Below, one piece after another: positions 1-10,400 of a stretch of DNA of 64,000 bases. The notes beneath the pieces are model-generated. The model searched no databases. It had not been told where the DNA came from and was given only the letters and a program-made list of their open reading frames with translations. The DNA is taken from contig CM049314.1 of the NCBI GenBank assembly GCA_026874595.1, forward strand, positions 10,284,729-10,348,728, in the 5' to 3' direction. Both the position numbers and the translations under genes were made by a program. The stretch comes from Sipunculus nudus (Eukaryota > Annelida > Sipuncula > Golfingiida > Sipunculidae). Position 1 is the stretch's first letter, and every line of letters starts with the position of its first letter.

Positions 1-236
1 GGATCTTTTGCCCACACATAGACAATTCCCTAATTAAATCCCTGACCTATACTGAAGTTCAGCACATCTTTGAAAACTTCAAGTTGGTCACTGGCATCAA
101 CAGGATCAGTCCCTTGGTTCAGACTGGCCAGACCCAGCGTATCACCTCTAAAGTACACTATCAGCCTCCTCGCATACACAGCACCAACCTAACAATGTTA
201 CTGTCACAAATATTACAAGCACACACTGACAGCTGA
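1..236 (+). CDS. Probable 3'-terminal coding exon of an unrecognised converging gene (partial)
   Basis: Reading from base 3, the plus strand is open for 77 codons up to a TGA at 234-236. The residue composition is balanced and protein-like, unlike the AT-rich noise around it, with segments such as KSLTYTEVQHIFENFKLVTG. It is followed by AATAAA signals at 718-723 and 836-841, as expected for a last exon and 3' UTR. The gene would converge tail-to-tail with UNC80. I do not recognise the family. The upstream part is outside the window, and I cannot tell whether the exon starts inside or before base 1. It could also be a chance open frame. Confidence 0.45.
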   Translation, partial: IFCPHIDNSLIKSLTYTEVQHIFENFKLVTGINRISPLVQTGQTQRITSKVHYQPPRIHSTNLTMLLSQILQAHTDS

Positions 237-1601
237 CTAGTAGCCACAACATTTGACCCCTGTGGTTCATAACCCAATACTGACTGTCACAACTAGAAAA
301 GGTAACATTAGGTGTAAATATAACACTTATACAGACCAATTTCAATAGACAAAATTGAAAGGAAAGACTGCATCACAAGGTCATAAAAGCCCCTGACAGG
401 TGTGCAGTGTCTGAAAGGTAGTTCACCTGGTGAATGGTTTAGAAAGTGTATGTGCTTGCAAGGTTAGTAAAATGCCTGCATGGCTAAGTAACTGCACTGT
501 ATGGTGTCTGCATGGTTAGATGTCAAGAGGATTTTGTATGTAGTATTTATTATGACTTGTGTTGCTTGTCATGCCAAAACTGGACTACCGGTCACACAGT
601 TAATGTGTTTCACACAACTTTTAGTGCTACATATAGCAAGGCCAAACTTGACCCTGGCCACTGTGTCTGAAAGGTTCATTTTGAGTAGAAAAAGCATCTG
701 ATGGAAGGATGAGTAACAATAAAGATCAAGTAAAACTGGAATAATAAGTGTCTTGTGCTTCACTAGGTAGATGAATAATTTAAACTACAAATGTATAGGA
801 ATATAATTAAATGTGTGTGCCTTGTGTAGAAGATAAATAAAGAGATTGCTATTTGAGATTCATTTCACAAAGTAACTGAAGCTTGTGTACATGAACACAC
901 TGAATATTATTATAATACATTGAATAACAGAAGCTGGAATATATAATTAAGTGAGATTCATTTGTATTACACAAAATATCTGAAGACATGAATACACAAA
1001 TAGAATAAAACCTGTGTCCTTTGTAACTTACACCATAATTAGTGTTAGTTCCCAGTATTAATGCACATAAATATGAATATATGAATAACTGAAACAAATT
1101 GAAATTCTCACGGCACTGAAGGCAGGGGACCTGAAAACATGGAACTGTTTGATTTTCAAAGAGATACTGAAAATACTAAGCTACATCACAAAAATATCTT
1201 CATTGTGCTCAGCCAATACAACCAGTGTTTTACCGTGTCCTCCGTTTTCAATGCCTCACCAGGTATTTCACCTAAATGTACATTATAAATTTACATATCA
1301 AAACCAGTTCACATTTGTTTCATGCAGCAGACTAGACATTTACAATGGATTTACAAGTGTAAACTACATATTTGAGTAGATGCATTGATTCAACACAAAT
1401 ATAAACAGTTTACAAAGCATTATTGATGGAATAAATGTTTTTATATCAGTGAGATTATTTTATTGATCTGCTTAAATATTTCCATATTTCTTCATGCATG
1501 TATAAAAGGGAATGGAAAACCATTAATAATGAAGTAATTGTGAGATGTGACAATAGTGACATGTGCATGCAGAAAGCCTGTACCATTCAGTGGCCACCTG
1601 A
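237..1601. other. Intergenic; probable 3' UTR of the left gene, then AT-rich sequence
   Basis: Non-coding AT-rich sequence after the stop at 236. It holds two AATAAA hexamers that could end the plus-strand transcript. I see no further gene-like open frame. Confidence 0.5.
718..723 (+). promoter_or_regulatory. Candidate polyadenylation signal AATAAA
   Basis: AATAAA about 480 nt after the TGA of the left plus-strand open frame. A second AATAAA is at 836-841. Assignment to that gene is inference. Confidence 0.35.
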
Positions 1602-2009
1602 GGCCATATCCGCACTTGATCCATATCTGAATTGGATTATACTAAACTAGTTTACTTTAGTCTATAATATCCACAATTATAGTTGGCTTTACAAATGTCT
1701 TAATCAGTTCAATAAAACATGATTTTACTGTCCACACTTGTTTGATTAACTATGCTGCTAAAAGTGATGTTTTGAGGGAAGGAATACCGGTTTGCTAAAT
1801 GGTAGTAAAACTGGCCCCACACATACACCAATGGATTTTCCTGTACACAGCAGGAACTGGTTTACTGTAAACCAGACTAAAGTGAGCTGGACAACTGTAC
1901 ACTGCCTTCCAAGTGGATTACAGTAAACTGAACTGATGCGTTTAGTGGTCTCTTGCGGACAGAGTAAAGCAATTCACCGTCTGGATTATTTGCTAGTGCG
2001 GATACAGCC
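1602..2009. mobile_element. Probable MITE with imperfect terminal inverted repeats
   Basis: The left end GGCCATATCCGCAC (1602-1615) is matched in inverse by GTGCGGATACAGCC (1996-2009), with two mismatches in 14 bp. A weaker inverse match continues inward (TAATCC, TTTAC). The roughly 400-bp interior has no open frame. I could not define a target-site duplication, so the class is open. Confidence 0.45.
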
Positions 2010-2405
2010 AAAGATGGTTCTGTAGGTACGTAGCATAACATTAATATATCTGACATTAATGAGTATATTTTGGCACTGATTTAAATAACATTATGAGACT
2101 TAACAATATGTGGCAAATCTTTATATAGACTATAATATATAGGAAGCCAATAGTGAGAGGCAAAAGATAACATGGCTGCCATGGTAATAGCAACATTACC
2201 TGACAGACATCACCAGTTACAGTGCACAATCCAATGACCAGTTGCACAATGGAAACACAATACAGTATCGATGTTAACAAACTGACTTAATACAACATAA
2301 CTTGACCAGCATGTGAAAGTGCAGCGTACCTAGCTAGCTTGAGCTAGAAATATTGATAAATAAATATGAGGATGTAAAAATACAATTAAATGACTAGAAC
2401 ATAAA

Positions 2406-2410
<5 letters not shown>

Positions 2411-2447
<37 letters not shown>
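2411..2447. repeat. (TA)n(CA)n microsatellite
   Basis: A run of TA dinucleotides followed by a short CA run. Another (TA)n tract is at about 2988-3034. Confidence 0.85.
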
Positions 2448-2448
<1 letters not shown>

Positions 2449-2984
2449 GAATTTTTTAATTTAACCTTTAAACCAACCTGTGGAGCTCCAAGGAAGCAAC
2501 ACATCAAAGTGCATTTAGGTATCCTATGTCTGTTATATATACATGTTCTTATTTCATAAAATATCAGGGGTAGCTTTTCCTCAATTTTCATTTACACATG
2601 AATTTATATCATATAATATTAATAAATATGTATGTACATACAACCTTAACTTGCTACTTGATTCAAACAGTATCAGTATATTCAATAATATATTATAATC
2701 ATACTTACTAAGACATGTCTATATCACTATATATATATACATATATATCCACTTGGACTCACTGACATACCAGAAGCCAGCCCTAAACATAGATAAATGG
2801 CAATGTACAGCTGACCTTGACCCCAGTGAAGTTACTATAACAAAGATACCCATAACAGAGATTAACAGCAACGGACACTATCAGGCTACATCCTTTTGAA
2901 GAGTGCCACACACTCTTAGCATGTGGTATGAAACTAATTAGTAATAAAATGTCTGAAAAAAACTTAGTTCAATTCATTCTTCAA

Positions 2985-2987
<3 letters not shown>

Positions 2988-3034
<47 letters not shown>
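2988..3034. repeat. (TA)n microsatellite
   Basis: Uninterrupted TA dinucleotides over about 46 bp. Confidence 0.9.
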
Positions 3035-3037
<3 letters not shown>

Positions 3038-3474
3038 ATTATGCAGCTTAGCAGGTCTGCCTTCCTTATATATATATGTAATTTCTAAAATCTAACATAT
3101 AAAAATTTATCCTGATAATGTACAATACAAATTACAATGTTCACAATATCATTCTACTTTGCAGTATCCTGGATGGCAAGTGACAATGGGCTGACTGCAT
3201 GTATGGAAAGCTGTCAGCTTTTTCAATACGTATATGAATAATTGCAAAAATCTATTTCACCAACAGACAAAAATGGCAAGGGTTGTACACTGAATTAAGT
3301 TCACAATGTACAATATTACCACACGTTAAGGTTTTAGGCCCCTTTAACCTAACTCTTGTAAAAAGCATGTCATCTGTGAACATGTTACATACATCAGTAT
3401 TAAATGTACGTTATATGTCATGATTATTGAAAGTATCTGAAGAACTGTTCTAAAATCTTTTACTGTTATGAAAA

Positions 3475-6120
3475 ACAAGGGACCCATGGGTCACGGCGCT
3501 CAGCTGTTATATATGATAAAAAATATGATTTGGGAATGAGGCACATGCTGGTTTTGTGTGGTAATAAACATAAGCTTTATTATGAGTTGTTGGTGTTTAG
3601 CTTATGTATGATTTTGATAGTATCTTTGGAGACAAGGAAGAGGATTGATTTCATTTATTTTATTAACAAATGGAGAGCTTTTGTCACACAGATTTTGACT
3701 TGGCCATATAACTTATAAGCAGCACATCTAATAAAAGAGTTTAACTATTTATTAAAATTTAATAACATATTGTGCCAATATAATTTTTATTAAAAAAAAT
3801 AAGAAAATCATATGATTTTTTCAAATAAAATATAATGGAAATGATTATTAAAATAATATTATAGAATATATAACAATGAATGCATTCATGAATACATTTT
3901 GAAAGTATCTGCACTGGTATTCAAATACTTTCATTTTTACCTGAATTCCCATTCTTATGCAAAAAAATTTTTTAATGCAGTACATATTCATATTCATATT
4001 CAAATACATTTGCAAAGCATTCGCTTTACCATTTCTAGTATTTATTCAGTTTTAGCCAAACAATGATGTTGAGAATCCAGAATATACAAAATTCACAAAT
4101 TTAAATAATGATCATAAGTACCTGGTTTTATGGCTTTTATTTATATTTAAAAAAATGAATATATTCACTTTGGACTACTTTCACATCAATCTACACACTA
4201 GACACAGTAGGAATCTAGATTAAGATTATCAACTGCATCTTTGTCTATCATTAATTTCCTTCATATGATCCCTAATGATTAGTAATGAATAATATGATTT
4301 ATTTTTTTATCATTAAAATTGAACTGAAAAATACCATAGGTGACTGCATGGTGTTATTTGGAATAACACTGACATTAACATTCTATCCATCCATACAAGA
4401 TTCTTACATCATCAGTAACTGCAAGTTAATTTTCTGTTACTCATCAACTAACAAATTCCTTTCTATTAATTTTTCTTTAATTTGTTATGAAAAACCAATA
4501 TAAATATATTAATTTATTGTTTATTGTTATGTTGTTTTTCAAAACAACTATTAGATGAGTTGGGTTGGACACCTTGATCAGCTGTGGCTGGGCATTAGCT
4601 GCCTGGCTGCCCCAGTGTATGTCTCGCCTCAAGCGTGCATCATATGATGATAGGTCAACAAGGTCAACATACAGGTGACTGAAGAGGGGCTAGCTAACCT
4701 GGGTCTGACATAGTCTCATTAAAACATTAATAAAAGCTACAATATTTTGCCAATTTCTTTCAGCTTTCTAAACTACAAAGATGAAATCCTTATGTGTGCA
4801 TGATATGAAAATTATATCAACAGTGCTCTCAGGAAACAAAGGTATCATGGTCAAAGTTGGGCAAAATTTAAGATACTAATTTTATATTTATACTAATAAC
4901 TTATAAAATTTGAAAAATTCAGAACTAATTTTGGGTATTCAATTGAATCTTGATTAAATAATTTTACATCCCTGACAAAAAATCTCTAGCTTCAGCAATC
5001 CTCTTGTTAAGGGAGTAAATATATTTCTTGATTTTTTAAAAAGTGCATTATGTTTGGGCCCATAAGTTAAAACAATTATGCAATACTGACATCATTTCTG
5101 GCATGTGCATAGGGAATGTATAGAAAAATATGTATATTATATATGATCAAAGTCAGATCAGTGGTTTTGATATTAGGCAGTCTTAAAGTGTTACAATGGG
5201 TTTTTAATGGAAAAATGAATTTTTTCATTAATATCTCGAAGGAATTAAGTCCTAGTGACCAAATTCTTTTCATGGTAGGGGGTTTTGGAGACATCTAACT
5301 GTATGCCAAATTTAAGGAACTTAGAGCTGAAGCTGGGGAGCTGAGCTCTAGCTGACTGCATAACACTAGCTTGATGTACACAATATGTGACATGGTGCTT
5401 GAAAACTTGAATAAAATCTACAGTTTTTGATCAACTGGTTTCAAATTTTTGGTGTTTACAGTTAAAATGCAAATAAAAACATGCTTTGAAAATTAAATCC
5501 ACAGCAGTTACAGGAAAAAAACGTGCCATGGTCAAACTTGGGCAAAATTTAAGGTACAAATTTTATATTTTTGCCAATATTTAAAAAAGTTTAACAGATT
5601 TTGATCTAATTTTTGGTATACAATTAAATTTTGATTAATTAAAGTTGTATTACTGAGAAAAAGTCCCTTCCTTTTACACTTTTGTTCTTAAGTGACCAAA
5701 TATCTTTCCTGATTTTTTTTACAAAGTTCATTATGTTTGGGCCTATAACTTTTTTAAATTAAATAAAACTGACTTAATTTCTGGCATGTACATAGGAACT
5801 ATATAGAGGAATATTTATGGTAAATATGAAGAAAACCAGATGAGTGGTTTTGATATTAGGCAGTCCTGAAGTGTGAAAATAGATTTCTAATAAAAAATTG
5901 AGGTTTTTCCTTAAAATCTCGAAGGAATGAAGTCCTATTGACCAAATTTTCAGCATGGTAGGAGATTTTGGGGACATCTAACTGTGTGCCGAATTTCAGA
6001 TTCGTAGGTCCAAAGGTGTCGAAACGTGCTAGTCTTACGGAAGGACGGCACAACAGACAGACGGACGACGGACAATGGACCACGACTATAACTCAAATGA
6101 CTTATAGTCAGCTGAGCTAA
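3475..6120 (+). mobile_element. Modular hairpin-ended element, copy 1 (2.6 kb, non-autonomous)
   Basis: The left end is ACAAGGGACCCATGGGTC followed by ACGGCGCTCAGCTG. The right end is a short ACGG-type tract, a stem-loop and AGTCAGCTGAGCTAA. It is nearly collinear with the copy at 51431-54074. The right 1.4 kb holds two diverged tandem units of about 700 bp (starting near 4765 and 5460), recognisable by a shared TTTGGGCC(C/T)ATAACTT block and a shared block beginning CTGGCATGT. No transposase or replicase frame is visible. The short minus-strand frames rich in SVRPSVRPSV found in several copies are just the translated (GTCC)n tract. Confidence 0.7.
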
Positions 6121-6935
6121 AAATTAATAAATTTATATCTATTTTATATATTACACATGACAGATACACACATGATGACCATTATAGACAACAGGTTCCC
6201 TATAAAACAAGATGGATACAGATAATTCATGGAATTACATACATTAGAATAATTTGTTCTTCAAAGAATAAATGCTGTTATTTGCCAAGTCTAACACTTG
6301 TCGGTGTGTAGTATAATTTTAAAGTGTATTGGATTTAAATACTTTTTTGACAAGGCAGGTATTAAACAGAATGTTATACTACCACACTGGGTGGACACAC
6401 GTCTAACGAATTTAAGGGCTTTAAGTATGAAATGCAGTTTACAATTTAATATTCTTATTTCTGAATGCATATGATGCATTTGGTATCATGATTTTGCTGT
6501 AAATGCCACATGCTTGATATAATATTAATGTTTCTTAAGAATTCATTCATGAAACAAAATCTGATGTACTACACACTGTAACACTTGTTACAGTGTATTA
6601 TACATGATATTGTATAGTGTAACATTGTATAACACAAGGTTATACAAAATATTTTACTGTGTTACACCAAATAACAATGTTCACTTAATCATACTGTATT
6701 ATACACTGTGTTTACATTGTATTATGCATAAAATGAGTGTTATACTGTTACAAATAATGATATTTAAAGTTTCAAATGTAATAAATGTAACCATGTGTTT
6801 TAGGTAATGTTACAAAGATGGTTTACACTATTACACTGTATTACACACAAATGATTACAGTGGTAAACTGTGCTACATGAAATGTTACACAGTTGTTTTA
6901 CAATATTACACTGTTTTACACACGAATGATTACAG
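6121..6935. other. Intergenic AT-rich sequence with degenerate repeats
   Basis: No gene is seen. From about 6560 rightward the sequence is dominated by diverged units containing TTACACTGT and ATGATTACAGTG, which continue into the UNC80 3' UTR. Confidence 0.5.
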
Positions 6936-7085
6936 TGATTTATTATGTTAATGTAATATTACAATTTTTACAGCTGTTTTATTTTATTACACTGTTTTAC
7001 ACACAAATGATTACAGTGATACATTGCACAATAAAACAGTATTTAATACAGTATTTAATACACTGTATTACACATGATTACACAC
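6560..7085. repeat. Degenerate repeat field across the UNC80 stop codon and 3' UTR
   Basis: Related units of roughly 70-90 bp recur, with cores such as CACTGTTTTACACAC and AATGATTACAGTGAT (near 6850, 6910 and 6990). The right edge reaches the stop codon itself: the minus-strand sequence TGTGTGTAATCATGTGTAA, which includes the TAA stop, matches repeat cores farther into the UTR. Confidence 0.55.
6939..6944 (-). promoter_or_regulatory. Candidate UNC80 polyadenylation signal
   Basis: TTTATT on the plus strand reads AATAAA on the minus strand, about 135 nt after the stop. Another lies at 6978-6983, about 95 nt after the stop. These imply a short 3' UTR if used, but the AT-rich context makes chance hexamers likely. 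Confidence 0.35.
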
Positions 7086-7419
7086 AGGTGTCAGGCATGT
7101 CCAGCTCGTCTAGGTACAGCATGAGACTGCTGGTGCTGTCTGATCGTGTCTTGTCATCGTCTTTTAACAGAGCAGCCTGTTCCTCGTTACTTAACGATTC
7201 CACAGAGTCACACTTGGCCACGTACGCCTGAGGACCTGACGGAGACATGGGTGGAGAGGTCTGGTAACGCACTGGGCTGGTAGATGGTGACCTTGACCTC
7301 ATAAGCCGAGCACCTTGTCTGGCAATGCGCCCCCTGGCTGTACCTGCTGATGCTGTTGTTTCCTCATCATGTGACCTTACTCGCGGAATGTACCGCTTCT
7401 TGCCTGTGACAATGGAATC
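7078..7419 (-). CDS. UNC80: UNC80 exon 29, terminal coding exon with stop (residues 1265-1377)
   Basis: 342 nt including the TAA at 7078-7080; acceptor TTGCTTCCCAG. Codes for DSIVTGKKRYIPRVRSHDEE, an Arg/Ser/Pro stretch with repeated SP and TSP sites (RSRSPSTSPVRYQTSPPMSP), an acidic segment KCDSVESLSNEEQAALLKDD, and the end YLDELDMPDTCV. The last four residues fit a class I PDZ ligand (S/T-x-V). Vertebrate UNC80, as I remember it, also ends in a Ser-x-Val. Confidence 0.92.
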   Translation of the reverse strand, partial: DSIVTGKKRYIPRVRSHDEETTASAGTARGRIARQGARLMRSRSPSTSPVRYQTSPPMSPSGPQAYVAKCDSVESLSNEEQAALLKDDDKTRSDSTSSLMLYLDELDMPDTCV

Positions 7420-10400
7420 CTGGGAAGCAAATGCACGCATGAAATAATTTTGTTTAAAAAAAAGAGGGGAGTGTATATAAATGAGTGTATCTTAAGAACT
7501 GTGCTTGAAATGGTTCAATTATATTCTTACTGCATTAATTTATTTAATTAATCAAATTTTCAAATTTTAGTTGCATGTAAGAATCTCACTTTTTATTTAC
7601 TTATAAATTCACTCTGTGCCATTTTAAACTCATACTTACCATTGTTTTATATATGGCACATAAGAGCATGCTCTCTGAGTGATATGAGTGCTATAGACAT
7701 ATATTTATAATCATAATATAATAATCAAAGATACATTCTTTTTTGCTGTGCTGAAAATGAATACACCAAGGATACCCTGCTATCTGCTGAATTATGATAA
7801 CACAGTGCTCACTAAAGGGTCTAGATCACTATGCTCACTTTACTACATTCTCTCAATTACCTGACTGAACAATGGCTAATAATGACTTCTTATTGACACA
7901 ATGGATGATTACGGGAGAAAGTTAGGGGGAGGTTCAGTTATACATCATCAGTATCTATCATTAAAACTTGATATATCATTTACAGCTTAAACAGGTAGCA
8001 AAACTTGAACTAAAGTACCCATTTCAGCCCTAATATCATTCGTGAAAGACTTTGTGAATTAGTGAACTGTTTATACTTCATTATTGTTATACCTTGGTCT
8101 CTGCTTCAATTGTTGCCATTGCACTAGTGGAGGAAGCTGGAGGCAGACTGGTGGCGCCATCTGGCATGAATTCTCCCTCTGGGCCATCTTCCTCAGGCTG
8201 TGTTGCTAGGCGCTCCAGGCTCCCTGGCACCAGTGGGGCCTCCGGCGAGATGAAAGTGCGACTGACGCTGTGCCGCCCCTGCATGGTCCCCTTGACGGTA
8301 GCGCTGCGCATCACATTCCCCTTGATCGTACTCCGGTGACGTTTTATTTTGAACGTTTTGCGACTCTTGGCATCCTGTCGCTGCAGCCGGTGCATACGTG
8401 GGTCCATGTTGAGATCCAGCTCAACCCCTCCGGTGGCTCCCTCTGGGACAGGAACAACCTCAGGCTGTGTTACTGTTGGCTCCTGGGTCACAGTCGGGGT
8501 TGGTGTTTCTAATGAATAGAGAAGCTAAGTTATGAAACACATAGAGCACCAGGTACTACACACCTGAATGTTATGTTGGTTTTGTGCAAATTTTGTTCCT
8601 ACATGCAAGACTAAACTGATACAAAATTAAATAGAAAATTTAAGATTCAATCAACATTTAAGTTTTTGAAGCAACAGATATATCAATCTTCTATTACTTA
8701 AGAAAATTGAGAAAATTGCTTTTTTCTTTTGCATAAATAAATGTATCCAAGTAATGCACATTCTACATGGGTTAATTGAGTAAAAGTCACTTTTCTTTAA
8801 ACAGTGATAACTTTTACCTATTTAAAAAAATATATCAGTACTGCCATTAAAATTTCATGTACCCAGTAAACATTATGTATATTTCATATTTTTATTTCTA
8901 ATATAGTTTGTGTGTTTTGCCAAAATATAAAAAGGTGTGATATTGAGTCTATCATAGACCTCTGTAGAAAATCAGAAAGAAAATATGCTTTGTGACACTG
9001 ATAATAATTGCACACATAAGAAGACACATAAAACTGATATAACAAATTGCAGCAGTGATCAAATACATTTACAACAGACTGACAAAAATATGAATTAAAA
9101 TATTATGATAATTAATTTGAGAGATTATTATATCATTCACATGTGAAAAGAGTTACCAAAACCACTACAGGCTGAAAGAATATATATCAATCGTATGAGT
9201 ACTTACACTGTATTTACAAGTTTATTGCATTTAATTTAATAAATATGTCATTATGAAAAGAGAAAAAAATCAAATGGTTATAGAAAATAATTAGATTTTG
9301 ACTAAAACAAATTTAACCATATGACGTAAAAGTATTAACAAGCTGTGTCAATGACAGCAGTCAAGTATCTGATTGACAGTACTGCTGTGTCATCGTACAC
9401 CACTGAAATACAGGTAACATATGACAATGTCAATAACTCTGTAATACAATAAATTCATATTCTTAAAATATCTTATAAAAGCAAATGTCATAAATGCCAT
9501 GTTAATCATAAGTTAGGTCTACATTTTACTAAATCATTAATATAATACTATCTCATTACTATTTTTATACAAGTTAATGTCATCATTGGTGACACTTTCA
9601 TGCGACACAACATTTTCCGTGCTCCACATATAGTCTATAACACAGCATGGTTGCTGAGTTACTATGCCAGGCACACAGGCCTTCATTTCAGGCATGCAAT
9701 GACCTCTTTGACCTTTGGCCCAGTTTTTGCCTTACCTGATTGGCTGACGCCTGGAAAGTTGGGCACATTAAGCGATTCATCTGGGGGTGTTTCACAAATG
9801 GCATGCTGTTTGGTAATGTGTCGATGCTGGTATATACTAGCTTGTCTTTGTAACCTACGAGGCGACACATATTTGTGCGGACTCGGCGATCCTGTAACAT
9901 CGTCTAACAATTGGACACTAATACTGCATATAGCTACAAAACAAACATTCACAAAGTAAACAAAATTCAGCACAGAAAAGAACATACATATGTGTGTCCC
10001 TTTGAGGCTTGCTTGCGAGGTCAACGTCAAATCAAAAATAAAAATTTCTCAAAAAATAAATAGTTCCCCTACATTATGTAAATCTATCTAAACTTGGCAT
10101 ATCCCAGTGACACATACAAGCATCTATCTTTTATCTTGTCCTATAAAATGTCAGAAAATCTAACAAGTGAACTTATGGATTCTCCTAAAAATCCATTTGT
10201 ACTAAAACTGCAACTGAAGATCGAAATATCGAGACAATATTCTTGAAATGTTAGCAAATAATGTAATTCTAAGCCACTGGTCATAGCTTTTGTTGTAGCT
10301 TTAAAATTAATAAAATATGCAAATGAGGGGATACCACTTGGGATTTTACTAAGAAATGTCAAATCTTTAATAAAAAAAATGGTCCTAAAAGAGTATGGAA

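Noticed and set aside
5774-6083. Minus-strand frames beginning MVHCPSS or MSPKSPTM, recurring at 39389-39607, 40231-40419, 53013-53225 and 53689-54037
   Set aside because: They recur only because the element does. The SVRPSVRPSV stretch is translated (GTCC)n, the frames are short and interrupted differently in each copy, and no domain is recognisable.
3475-6120. Assignment of the modular element to Helitrons proper
   Set aside because: The 3' hairpin and CTAA end fit, but the left end does not start with TC, the hairpin reaches the very end, and insertion between A and T is not consistent across copies. I keep only the weaker comparison to pearl/Helentron-associated elements.
9600-9959. Plus-strand open frame of 119 codons
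   Set aside because: It overlaps UNC80 exon 27 on the minus strand and continues into intron on both sides without coding features.
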